A DNA stretch of 9,818 nt from NCBI GenBank assembly GCA_021204545.1, contig JAJPZF010000015.1, positions 1-9,818 of the forward strand. The letters run 5' to 3'. Position numbers and translations under genes: made by a program. This document shows, in pieces, positions 1 to 6,339 of the stretch (position 1 is the first letter of the stretch; every line of letters begins with the position of its first letter). The notes below the pieces were generated by a model that searched no databases, had not been told where the DNA came from, and saw nothing but the letters and a program-made list of their open reading frames with translations. The stretch comes from Prevotellaceae bacterium. GTDB taxonomy: Bacteria; Bacteroidota; Bacteroidia; Bacteroidales; Bacteroidaceae.

Positions 1-12
1 GGAGAGTTTGCG

Positions 13-62
13 ACTCTGACACTCTGACATACCCTATGCGCATAATGGATGTCAGAGTGTCA
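13..62. repeat. H1 hairpin, first copy
   Basis: The arms 17-30 and 49-62 (TGACACTCTGACAT and ATGTCAGAGTGTCA) are a perfect 14-bp inverted repeat. The loop contains the self-complementary TATGCGCATA at 35-44. The left arm includes the 8-bp word ACTCTGAC twice in a row (13-20, 21-28). Confidence 0.85.
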
Positions 63-66
63 TACT

Positions 67-105
67 TCTCCTTGTGGCTGCCCCGTCGAGAGAGCCACAG
101 GGAGA
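67..105. repeat. Linker C hairpin (first of three copies)
   Basis: The arms 67-79 and 93-105 pair over 12 of 13 positions around a GCCCCGTCGAGAG loop. Copies at 209-247 and 312-348 keep the loop and the right arm (agccacagggag). Their left arms pair less well; the third copy has lost two bases (cgagag instead of cgagagag) and pairs poorly. This is the most constant part of the array. Confidence 0.75.
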
Positions 106-154
106 CATATAGTCATTCTTACCTGATAATTCTCTCATGGATATCAGTAAAGGG

Positions 155-210
155 AAGTATGACACAATGACTGACATCTTATATATATAAGATGTCATAG
201 TGTCATACTT
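155..210. repeat. H2 hairpin, first copy
   Basis: The outer arms 155-165 and 200-210 (AAGTATGACAC / GTGTCATACTT) pair perfectly over 11 bp. Inside them, 172-197 is a perfect 26-base palindrome centred on a TATATATA core. The two parts are separated by an asymmetric bulge, 166-171 against 198-199. It has no T-tract typical of a terminator. Confidence 0.85.
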
Positions 211-257
211 CCCCCTGCGGCTGCCCCGTCGAGAGAGCCACAGGGAGAGAGTTTGCC

Positions 258-309
258 ACTTGGACACTTGGACATTCCCTATGCGCATAATGGATGTCCA
301 TCTGTCCAA
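258..309. repeat. H1 hairpin, second copy, changed stem
   Basis: The arms 260-275 and 294-309 pair at 14 of 16 positions around the same TATGCGCATA loop (280-289). The left arm again starts with a doubled 8-bp word, now ACTTGGAC at 258-265 and 266-273, in place of ACTCTGAC in the first copy. The right arm has changed to match (TGTCCAA). Confidence 0.8.
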
Positions 310-395
310 CCTCTCCTTTTGTCTGCCCCGTCGAGAGCCACAGGGAGACATACAGATATACTTTCCTGATAATTCTCTCATATATATCAGTAAAG

Positions 396-455
396 GGAGG
401 TTTCCAGTTTCCATTCCACACCTATATACATAGGTGTGGAAAGTTGGAAACCTCC
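396..455. repeat. H2 hairpin, second copy, changed stem
   Basis: The outer arms 396-406 and 445-455 (GGAGGTTTCCA / TGGAAACCTCC) pair perfectly over 11 bp. The inner arms 414-425 and 430-441 (TTCCACACCTAT / ATAGGTGTGGAA) pair perfectly over 12 bp around a 4-base loop. The architecture equals that of the H2 copy at 155-210, but the stem sequence is almost wholly different. The left arm again has a doubled word (GTTTCCA, 400-406 and 407-413). Confidence 0.85.
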
Positions 456-482
456 AATCAGATTGCTCGTGGCAGGTATGAG

Positions 483-620
483 CAACCCAACCATGGGTTG
501 CAACCCACGGCTATCCCTCTTCAACCCCTTCGGGGTTGTAATAGGAACGCTGGCATCGTTATACGGGGGTGTCGCTACGCTCGACCCCAGGCTACCATGT
601 GTAGCCCCGTTGGGGCTATT
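483..620. repeat. GC-rich block of short hairpins, likely dispersed intergenic repeat
   Basis: Three perfect 7-bp stems lie in a row: CAACCCA/TGGGTTG (483-489, 494-500), CAACCCC/GGGGTTG (522-528, 532-538) and TAGCCCC/GGGGCTA (602-608, 612-618). A looser G-run and C-run pairing lies between them (565-588). Short open frames across it on both strands have low-complexity products and no family resemblance, so I treat it as non-coding. From memory, hairpin blocks of this kind recur between genes in Bacteroidales genomes, but copy number cannot be judged from one window. Confidence 0.6.
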
Positions 621-825
621 AGTTGCGAACGGCGCGTCCGAGAGGACGAGAGGAAATGATGCCGCGTCTGAGAGGAAATAATGCCGCGGTCGTGGGCGAA
701 GACATAGCGAGGCGTTCGGCATCGTCCCGGCGGAGGTCATACAGCGTCCCGCCCCCTCCGAAGCGCCTCCTCCTTGACATAAATCAATAAAAACGCAGAT
801 CCCCGAATAAAAACCGGGCAAACAC
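621..825. other. Intergenic stretch with degenerate direct repeat
   Basis: I see no gene. The segments 634-663 and 664-685 are imperfect direct repeats (gcgtcYgagagga ... aatRatgcc), the first with an extra 8 bases. The first also forms a small hairpin, CGTCC-GAGA-GGACG at 635-648. The rest, to about 775, is GC-rich with no structure I can name, and it turns A-rich just before the promoter at 826. Confidence 0.5.
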
Positions 826-855
826 TTGCAGGAAACCAAAACCGTCGTACCTTTG
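826..855 (+). promoter_or_regulatory. Bacteroidota-type promoter for short RNA
   Basis: TTG at 826-828 and TACCTTTG at 848-855 are separated by 19 bp, matching the known Bacteroides sigma-ABfr layout (-33 TTTG / -7 TAnnTTTG). Transcription would start near 860-862. No start codon with a plausible frame follows before the terminator, so the product is probably an RNA. Confidence 0.7.
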
Positions 856-860
856 CATTG

Positions 861-929
861 TGTTTTTCATGGTATTAGATTTAAGGTTAATGAAGATTGG
901 TTGTCGTGAGACAACCTTCTTTTTTTTTT
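861..929 (+). ncRNA. Candidate small RNA (~70 nt)
   Basis: The segment sits between a good promoter (826-855) and an intrinsic terminator (899-929), and no open frame of useful length fits inside. Predicted 5' end is about 861 and 3' end in the T-run, giving roughly 65-70 nt. The 5' half is AU-rich and looks unstructured (tttttcatggtattagat), which would leave it free for pairing; the 3' half is the terminator hairpin. It could be a trans-acting sRNA or a prematurely terminated leader of the downstream operon. I have an impression that similar sequences occur elsewhere in Bacteroidales, but I cannot name the family. Boundaries are inferred. Confidence 0.55.
899..929 (+). terminator. Intrinsic terminator of the short RNA
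   Basis: The stem GGTTGTC/GACAACC (899-905, 910-916) closes on a GTGA tetraloop of the stable GNRA class. It is followed by ttc and then ten consecutive T (920-929). This is the clearest rho-independent terminator in the window. Confidence 0.85.
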
Positions 930-941
930 ATGCCCTTTTGC

Positions 942-971
942 TTGCAAGTAAGCTGAAAAGCACTATCTTTG
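942..971 (+). promoter_or_regulatory. Promoter of the GH29-GH16-queC operon
   Basis: TTG at 942-944, a 19-bp spacer and TATCTTTG at 964-971 match the Bacteroidota housekeeping promoter. It begins 13 bp after the T-run of the short RNA, so the operon does not depend on read-through. The start of transcription would be near 977, giving a leader of about 50 nt that is A-rich and lacks a Shine-Dalgarno sequence. TTGC within the -33 region also starts a small inverted repeat (CTTGCAAG at 941-948). Confidence 0.75.
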
Positions 972-1028
972 TGGGAGCTTACTGAGAAGAAAACACATAT
1001 TAATAACCCTAAGACAAAGAGAACCACT

Positions 1029-2534
1029 ATGAGAAGTAAACTGACGCTTACAGTTGCCTTCCTGTGTGTGGCTGCTACGGGGCGGGCTCAGCTCAGCCTT
1101 GTGAGCCAGACGCTGACAGACGAGGACAACAAGCCCCTGCCCGTGCACCCCGTGCCTACGAACAGGCAGGTGCTGTGGAACGAGACGGAGTTCTACGCCT
1201 TCTTCCACTATGGCATGAACACTTACACAAACCTCGAGTGGGGCTACGGAAACGAGGCGGAAAGCACCTTCGCCCCGACGGCAGCCCCCAACCCCGAGCA
1301 ATGGCTGACCTCAGTGAAGGCGGCTGGGATGAAGGGCGGCATAGCCGTGGTGAAGCACCACGACGGCTTCTGCCTCTGGCCCACCGAGACCACCTCCCAC
1401 TGCGTGACCAACGCAGGCAACGACTACGGTAAGCAGACTAACATCCCCAAGGACTTCGGCGAGGCGGCGCAGAAGCTCGGCATGAAGTACGGCTTCTACG
1501 TTAGCCCCTGGGACAGGAACTCTGAGTATTACGGCGAGGACAACTACGTGACCGACGTGTTCCTCAAGCAGTGCATGGAGCTTGCGGAGTACGGCAGCGA
1601 CCAGTTCGAGATGTGGTTCGACGGAGCCAACGGCGGCGACGGCTACTACGGCGGCAAGAACACCACCATCACCATCGACCAGAGCGTCTATTACGACGTG
1701 CCCAATCTCCGTGACTCCATCCACAAGATATGCCCCAACTGCGTGCTGTGGGGGCAGGGAGGCGAGGCCCGGTGGATAGGCAACGAGCAAGGCTACGCGG
1801 GTGAGACGAACTGGGCGATGGTGGACCGCGGAGTCTCCGCGGGGCAGACGGGAGCCGAGAACGGCTGGATATGGCAGGCGGGCGAGAGCGACGCCAAGAT
1901 AAGCGACTCGGGCTGGTTCTGGCACAGCGGCGAGTCGGTGAAGAGCGCCGAGACGCTTTTCCAGATGTACCTTGAGACCGTGGGCAGGAACTCCACGCTC
2001 ATCCTCAACTGCGCCCCCGACAAGAGCGGCTCGCTGCCCGAGGCCACCGTCAACGTGCTCTCGGAGCTGGGCACGCTGCTCACCAACCGCCTCGGCGACG
2101 ACGCTAACCTTGCCAAGACAGCCTCCATTGAGGCGAGCGAGACACGCGCGGCAGGCAAGAGCAAGAGCTACGAGGCAAAGAACATGCTCGACGGAGACAC
2201 TGCCACCTACTGGGCGGCCAAGGACGGCACGACGGAGGCTACCATCACCCTGAAGTGGGACGAGGAGCAGACACTGCGCTACGTCCTTATGCAGGAGTAC
2301 ATACGCCTGGGGCAAAGGGTGAAGGGCTTCAACGTGCAAATAAGCTCCGACGGGGAGAACTGGACCACCATGGCCTCCGCCGTGACGCAGACCACCATAG
2401 GCTACAAGCGCATCATCCCGCTCAACGGCTCCACCTCCTCCAGCTACGGCGACGGCTACAAGGCCAAATACCTGAGAGTGAACATCACGGACGCGAGAGG
2501 CTGTCCGGTATTGTCTAACCTTAGCGTGTATTAA
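1029..2534 (+). CDS. GH29 alpha-L-fucosidase with C-terminal F5/8-type domain, secreted
   Basis: This 501-residue protein is predicted to hydrolyse terminal alpha-L-fucose from glycans. Residues 1-20 form a signal peptide ending in TGRA before Gln, with no lipobox cysteine. The GH29 barrel follows, with the family signatures KHHDGFCLWP (H110-H111-D112) and MWFDGAN, whose D198 fits the catalytic nucleophile. Residues about 360-501 look like a discoidin (F5/8 type C) carbohydrate-binding domain (NMLDGDTATYW ... VKGFNVQISSDGENW). The arrangement fits the alpha-1,3/1,4-type branch of GH29, though the subfamily is a guess. I chose the ATG at 1029 over one 60 bp upstream because the earlier one lies inside the -7 promoter box and because 1029 starts directly at the signal peptide. 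There is no type IX sorting tail, unlike the two other glycosidases, so a periplasmic site is likely. The gap to the GH16 gene is 3 bp. Confidence 0.9.
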   Translation: MRSKLTLTVAFLCVAATGRAQLSLVSQTLTDEDNKPLPVHPVPTNRQVLWNETEFYAFFHYGMNTYTNLEWGYGNEAESTFAPTAAPNPEQWLTSVKAAGMKGGIAVVKHHDGFCLWPTETTSHCVTNAGNDYGKQTNIPKDFGEAAQKLGMKYGFYVSPWDRNSEYYGEDNYVTDVFLKQCMELAEYGSDQFEMWFDGANGGDGYYGGKNTTITIDQSVYYDVPNLRDSIHKICPNCVLWGQGGEARWIGNEQGYAGETNWAMVDRGVSAGQTGAENGWIWQAGESDAKISDSGWFWHSGESVKSAETLFQMYLETVGRNSTLILNCAPDKSGSLPEATVNVLSELGTLLTNRLGDDANLAKTASIEASETRAAGKSKSYEAKNMLDGDTATYWAAKDGTTEATITLKWDEEQTLRYVLMQEYIRLGQRVKGFNVQISSDGENWTTMASAVTQTTIGYKRIIPLNGSTSSSYGDGYKAKYLRVNITDARGCPVLSNLSVY

Positions 2535-2537
2535 GCA

Positions 2538-5500
2538 ATGAGAACGACACTATTCACAATATGCGCTCTGTCGCTGGCGACAGCCACGCTGAAGGCGCAG
2601 ACAATATCATTCGAGAACAACGACTACAAGAAGGTGAGCATCTACGACTCGTGGGCCGAGAGTCCCTTCATGACTGGAGAGCTCGAGGGCAACGCCCAGG
2701 TCATTGACAACTGCTACACGGACGAGGAGAAGAACTCCACCTCGAAGATAGTGGGCTTCCAGCGCAGCCGCTACGGCAGCAACCTGATGGGCGTGAGGGT
2801 GGACCTCAACGAGACGTTCCGCCTCACCAAGAACGAGCGCTACGTGCACGTGCTCATACACCGCCCGAAGAACGACGGGCGGGCTATGCTCATCACCCTC
2901 GGCAAGCGCTCCGAGAGGGCGGGGCAGAGTGAGGACGTGGAGCAGACGTGGAGCCTCACCTCAACGAACGCAGGCATTAACGGCTGGTACGACGCCGTGT
3001 TCGCCATCAAGGGCTTCAGCTACGAGGACGAGTCGAAGGACGGCATAGACATCTACTCGCTCGTCGTCTGCCCCGACGTGACTGACCGCTCCTCCCTCGA
3101 CGAGGACTTCGCCTGCTACATCGACGAGATAATGGTGAACAACCACTCCTACACCCGCTTCGAGACCGTCTACTATGAGATAAACTTCGACGCCTCCACT
3201 GAGGTGACACGCACTGACAGATACCTTAATAGCATCTCGCTCAGCGGTGGAGAGGACGACACGCAGACGTACAGCGGGCTGGAGAGCATGATATACAACA
3301 ACGGCACCACCAAGCCAGTCATCTTCAACGCTATGGCTGGGGAGAAGCTGACGCCTGCGTTCTCTTACCATGGGCGTTCCATGGACGCCTACGTCTACAC
3401 GGACTGGGGGCAGGACGGTGAGTTCTCCGCCGAGGTTAATGACAACGGCACTATAGTAGACGGCTCGGACTTGGTCTCCTACGACGGCTATCAGATCAGC
3501 GGCACTTGGTACAATAGCGATGGGACTAATGTGGGCAGCGGTGACCGTATAGGTGATAATGCGGGCAGCAATCTGCCTTCGTTCACCGTGCCAGTGAACA
3601 CTGAGGGTGGGCTTTACCGTATGCGCTATAAGGTGGACTGGAACAGCATTGACCCTGCGGGTAAGGTTGACAATGGCAATCATATAGCGGACGACAACGG
3701 CGGGGCTGTCGTCGACGTGCTGCTTAACGTGCATCCCTCGCAGGTGAGCGTCTCGCAGAGCCAGCTCAACGGGGAGATAACGGCAGCCGACGGCTCAACG
3801 CTGCTCGACTACAAGGTTGACTACAACACGCCGCTGACCGTGAAGCTTGTTCCCGCTGACGGCTTCATCTGCTCAGGCGTGACAGTGAGGTACGGCTACG
3901 ACCTCGAGGGGGACAGCCTCGTGGTGGACAACCCCAAGTGGTTCGAGACGTACTACTCCTCCCGCCAGTTCACGGGAGACGACGGCGACGAGCTTGTGCT
4001 TCCCGCCGAGATATTCCGCTACGGCAGCGTGAGCCTTGTGGGAGACATGGTGTCGGAGTCCTACCTTGTGCTGCACGACGACGAGGTGGACAACCCCACG
4101 CTCACCGAGGTGACCCTCACAGGCACCAACGACAGGGCGAAGACCTTCGAGGTGGAAGCCTCCCACTCGCTTCAGGACTTCCAGGAGGATGGGCAGGTCG
4201 TGGCAGTGATGACGGGCGACGAGTTGCAGAGCACCTTGGAGGGCAACCTGTACATAGACACTAACCGCGACGGGCGCTTCAGCCTTGTGACCGAGCTCTT
4301 CGACGGCTCTCTGCCCGACGACATCGAGGGGGGCATATACAAGGCAGTGCTCGACACCGACCCTTACCAGCTTGAGTTCCTGCTGAACGTCTGCCCCGAG
4401 ACGTGCGACGTGAAGGTGAACTCCCTCAACGGCAGGCTCATAGGCAGGCAGACGTTCCAGACCTCGGAGAGGAGCTACACCACGGGCGTGCCTGAGACGG
4501 TGCTGCCCGTGCACTTCCTCGGGCTGACGGCACAGCCCCTCGTCGACGGCTACACCTGCGGTAAGGCGACGGTGCGCCGAGGCTACAACCTCGACGGGGA
4601 GCAGCTCTCCCCGGACGGCATACCGCAGTGGAGCGAGTTCGACGTGGACGTGGCTGATGACACGGGGAACATAAGCGTGGCGGCGGACTCTGTCTACGGC
4701 ACGGTCATCGTTACTGCCGACTTCGAGCTCACCAGCTGGGACACCGACTTCGAGCCTTCCTTCATCGACGAGTTCGACGGCGACGAGATCAACGACACCC
4801 TGTGGACCACAAGGTCGAGGGCGAACGCCACCTGGAATCGCTTCATTAGCACCGACCTGCGTGTGGCTTACCTTGAGGACGGCTCGCTCGTGTGCCGCGC
4901 CATAGCCAACGACGACCTCACGACCGACGACGCTGCCATGCTCACGGGAGCCAAGCAGACCTCCAACAGCTTCGGCCTGCTGTACGGCTACGTTGAGGTG
5001 AGGGCGATAACGAAGCCGCACACAGGCAACTTCCCCGCCATCTGGATGATGCCAATGGACCAGAGCGACGGCTGGCCTACGTGCGGCGAGATAGACATCT
5101 GGGAGAGCATCAACACCAACAACACCGCCTACCACACCATACACTCCTACTGGGGCAACACGCTGGGCAACAGCACTAACCCCAACAAGACAACCAACGA
5201 GACGTACAACATGGACGGGGAGTGGCACACGTACGGGCTCTTGAAGGAGCCGGGTCTCCTCACTTGGTACGTGGACGGCACGAAGGTCTTCTCCTACGCC
5301 AAGAGCACCTCGGAGAGCGACCTCGAGCAAGGGCAGTGGCCCTTCGACAAGGAGTTCTACCTCATCCTCAACCAGAGCGTTGGCGACGGCTCTTGGGCAT
5401 CGAACTACGACTCCTCGTTCACCTACGAGACCCGCTTCGACTGGGCTCGTATGTACACCAACACACTCCAGACCTCCATCGGCTCACCGAAGGCGGACAG

Positions 5501-5597
5501 GCAGGCGGACGACCGCGTCTACGACCTCTCGGGCCGTCAGGTGACGCGCCCGCAGAGAGGCGTCTACATCAAGGGAGGCAAGAAGATAGTCTTCTGA
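2538..5597 (+). CDS. Large modular GH16 endo-glycanase with type IX sorting tail
   Basis: 1019 residues, starting with a signal peptide (1-20, ...LKA before Gln). Residues about 22-225 look like a beta-sandwich, perhaps a binding module. Two similar blocks follow, each with an aspartate-rich GEVED-like segment (YTDWGQDGEF near 287-296; IDTNRDGRF near 573-581) and then a TVR.GY.L.G module (449-458 and 678-687). The GH16 catalytic domain spans about 740-975 and has the ExDxxE motif as E851-I-D853-I-W-E856, where the family uses the first Glu as nucleophile and the last as acid/base. WP.CGEIDIWES resembles the laminarinase-like branch (beta-1,3-glucanases), but mucin O-glycan endo-galactosidases share this branch, so the substrate is open. 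The tail 992-1019 (VYDLSGRQ ... GVYIKGGKKIVF) fits a type IX sorting signal, implying export across the outer membrane. It ends 1 bp before queC. Confidence 0.88.
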   Translation: MRTTLFTICALSLATATLKAQTISFENNDYKKVSIYDSWAESPFMTGELEGNAQVIDNCYTDEEKNSTSKIVGFQRSRYGSNLMGVRVDLNETFRLTKNERYVHVLIHRPKNDGRAMLITLGKRSERAGQSEDVEQTWSLTSTNAGINGWYDAVFAIKGFSYEDESKDGIDIYSLVVCPDVTDRSSLDEDFACYIDEIMVNNHSYTRFETVYYEINFDASTEVTRTDRYLNSISLSGGEDDTQTYSGLESMIYNNGTTKPVIFNAMAGEKLTPAFSYHGRSMDAYVYTDWGQDGEFSAEVNDNGTIVDGSDLVSYDGYQISGTWYNSDGTNVGSGDRIGDNAGSNLPSFTVPVNTEGGLYRMRYKVDWNSIDPAGKVDNGNHIADDNGGAVVDVLLNVHPSQVSVSQSQLNGEITAADGSTLLDYKVDYNTPLTVKLVPADGFICSGVTVRYGYDLEGDSLVVDNPKWFETYYSSRQFTGDDGDELVLPAEIFRYGSVSLVGDMVSESYLVLHDDEVDNPTLTEVTLTGTNDRAKTFEVEASHSLQDFQEDGQVVAVMTGDELQSTLEGNLYIDTNRDGRFSLVTELFDGSLPDDIEGGIYKAVLDTDPYQLEFLLNVCPETCDVKVNSLNGRLIGRQTFQTSERSYTTGVPETVLPVHFLGLTAQPLVDGYTCGKATVRRGYNLDGEQLSPDGIPQWSEFDVDVADDTGNISVAADSVYGTVIVTADFELTSWDTDFEPSFIDEFDGDEINDTLWTTRSRANATWNRFISTDLRVAYLEDGSLVCRAIANDDLTTDDAAMLTGAKQTSNSFGLLYGYVEVRAITKPHTGNFPAIWMMPMDQSDGWPTCGEIDIWESINTNNTAYHTIHSYWGNTLGNSTNPNKTTNETYNMDGEWHTYGLLKEPGLLTWYVDGTKVFSYAKSTSESDLEQGQWPFDKEFYLILNQSVGDGSWASNYDSSFTYETRFDWARMYTNTLQTSIGSPKADRQADDRVYDLSGRQVTRPQRGVYIKGGKKIVF

Positions 5598-5598
5598 C

Positions 5599-6252
5599 AT
5601 GAGGGACGCCCTGCTCATTCTCTCGGGAGGCATGGACTCCGTGACACTCTTGCACGAGCGCCGCGAGGAGATAGCCCTCGCCCTGACGTTCGACTACGGG
5701 GCTAACCACGGGCGGCAGGAGACACGCTGCGCCCGCCTCAACTGCGAGAAGCTCCAGATAGAGCACATCCTTGTCTCCCTTCCCTTCGTACCCCAGCTCT
5801 TCCAGTCGTCCCTCCTCAGCGGGGCGGAAGCCATCCCGGAGGGCAGGTACGACGAGCAGAGCATGAAGAGCACCGTAGTACCCTTCCGCAACGGCATAAT
5901 GCTCAGCATCGCCTGCGGCATAGCAGAGAGCAGGGGCCTGCGAAGGGTGATGATGGCCAACCACTCGGGCGACCACACCGTCTACCCCGACTGCCGCCCC
6001 TCGTTCGTCGAGGCGATGGACAAGGCCATGCAGGAGGGCACGTGGGAGAGGCTTCGCCTCGACGCCCCCTATACCCGCCTGACGAAGACCGACATAGCCC
6101 GGCGCGGAAAGGAGCTGGGAGTGGACTACGCCCTGACCTGGAGCTGCTACAAGGGCCTCGACAGGCACTGCGGCAGGTGCGGCACGTGCCGGGAGAGGCG
6201 AGAGGCTCTGAGGGACGCCGGCATCGACGACCCGACGGAATACCTGGACTGA
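5599..6252 (+). CDS. queC: 7-cyano-7-deazaguanine synthase QueC
   Basis: QueC uses ATP and ammonia to turn 7-carboxy-7-deazaguanine into preQ0, the precursor of queuosine in tRNA wobble positions; it acts in the cytoplasm. The 217 residues match the usual length. The ATP-pyrophosphatase P-loop is SGGMDS at 9-14, followed by FDYG. Later signatures are STVVPFRN, the DCRPSFVEAM stretch and a TWSCY segment. The zinc site is complete: C183, C191, C194 and C197 (C-x7-C-x2-C-x2-C). The sequence looks functional and is closer to true QueC than to the QueC-like proteins of defence systems, whose partners are absent here. It starts 1 bp after the GH16 stop, has no promoter or preQ1-type leader of its own, and is followed by a terminator, so it is probably translated from the glycosidase transcript. 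No other queuosine gene is in view. Confidence 0.95.
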   Translation: MRDALLILSGGMDSVTLLHERREEIALALTFDYGANHGRQETRCARLNCEKLQIEHILVSLPFVPQLFQSSLLSGAEAIPEGRYDEQSMKSTVVPFRNGIMLSIACGIAESRGLRRVMMANHSGDHTVYPDCRPSFVEAMDKAMQEGTWERLRLDAPYTRLTKTDIARRGKELGVDYALTWSCYKGLDRHCGRCGTCRERREALRDAGIDDPTEYLD

Positions 6253-6271
6253 CCCGACAGACAACCCAACG

Positions 6272-6310
6272 GAGGGCTGCCCGGCGCCAAGGCGAGGGGC
6301 AGCCCTCTCT
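6272..6310 (+). terminator. Terminator-like hairpin after queC
   Basis: The arms 6272-6282 and 6297-6307 (GAGGGCTGCCC / GGGCAGCCCTC) pair perfectly over 11 bp, 20 bp after the queC stop. The following bases (tctcgtcatg) have only a weak T-tract, so termination may be partial. It probably marks the end of the GH29-GH16-queC operon. Confidence 0.65.
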
Positions 6311-6339
6311 CGTCATGCCCCAAGGCTACCCGCCGCGCC

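Larger units (their letters stand above)
1..455. repeat. Tandem array of long hairpins, two ~243-bp units
   Basis: No gene is visible here. The stretch is two tandem copies of a composite unit in the order H1 hairpin, linker C, linker D, H2 hairpin, linker C. The palindrome TATGCGCATA in the H1 loop recurs at 35-44 and 280-289, a period of 245 bp. Linker C (core ctgccccgtcgag) occurs at 67-105, 209-247 and 312-348. Linker D, with arms CTGATA and TATCAG, occurs at 123-147 and 366-390. Linkers and loops are nearly identical between units, while the stems of H1 and H2 differ in sequence but stay self-complementary. Bases 1-12 match the sequence that follows linker C at 243-256, so the array very probably continues to the left of the window. 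It resembles bacterial mosaic palindromic repeats (BIME/REP-like) in layout only. I do not recognise the family and see no associated protein. Confidence 0.85.

Noticed and set aside
155..210. H2 hairpin as an intrinsic terminator
   Set aside because: No T-tract follows the stem, and it is one of a regular series of hairpins with no gene upstream in view.
1..455. CRISPR array
   Set aside because: The repeated parts are long and palindromic, the spacing is not that of repeats and spacers, the variable parts are themselves self-complementary, and there are no cas genes.
387..839. 150-codon open frame on the minus strand, and overlapping plus-strand frames at 294-681
   Set aside because: They run across hairpin repeats and a promoter, have no recognisable domain or start context, and their low-complexity products fit chance frames in GC-rich repeats.
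969..1028. Upstream ATG that would lengthen the fucosidase by 20 residues
   Set aside because: The ATG lies within the -7 promoter box, and the extension (WELTEKKTHINN...) would bury the signal peptide.
3873..5330. 485-codon open frame antisense to the GH16 gene, and similar frames antisense to GH29 and GH43
   Set aside because: The products are rich in Val, His, Leu and Arg with no motifs, as expected opposite a gene whose codons mostly end in C or G.
5560..5599. preQ1 riboswitch ahead of queC
   Set aside because: Only 1 bp separates queC from the GH16 stop, so there is no leader to hold one.
5599..6252. QueC-like protein of a defence system (Qat or CBASS type)
   Set aside because: All canonical QueC motifs and the four zinc cysteines are present, and none of the partner genes of such systems is nearby.
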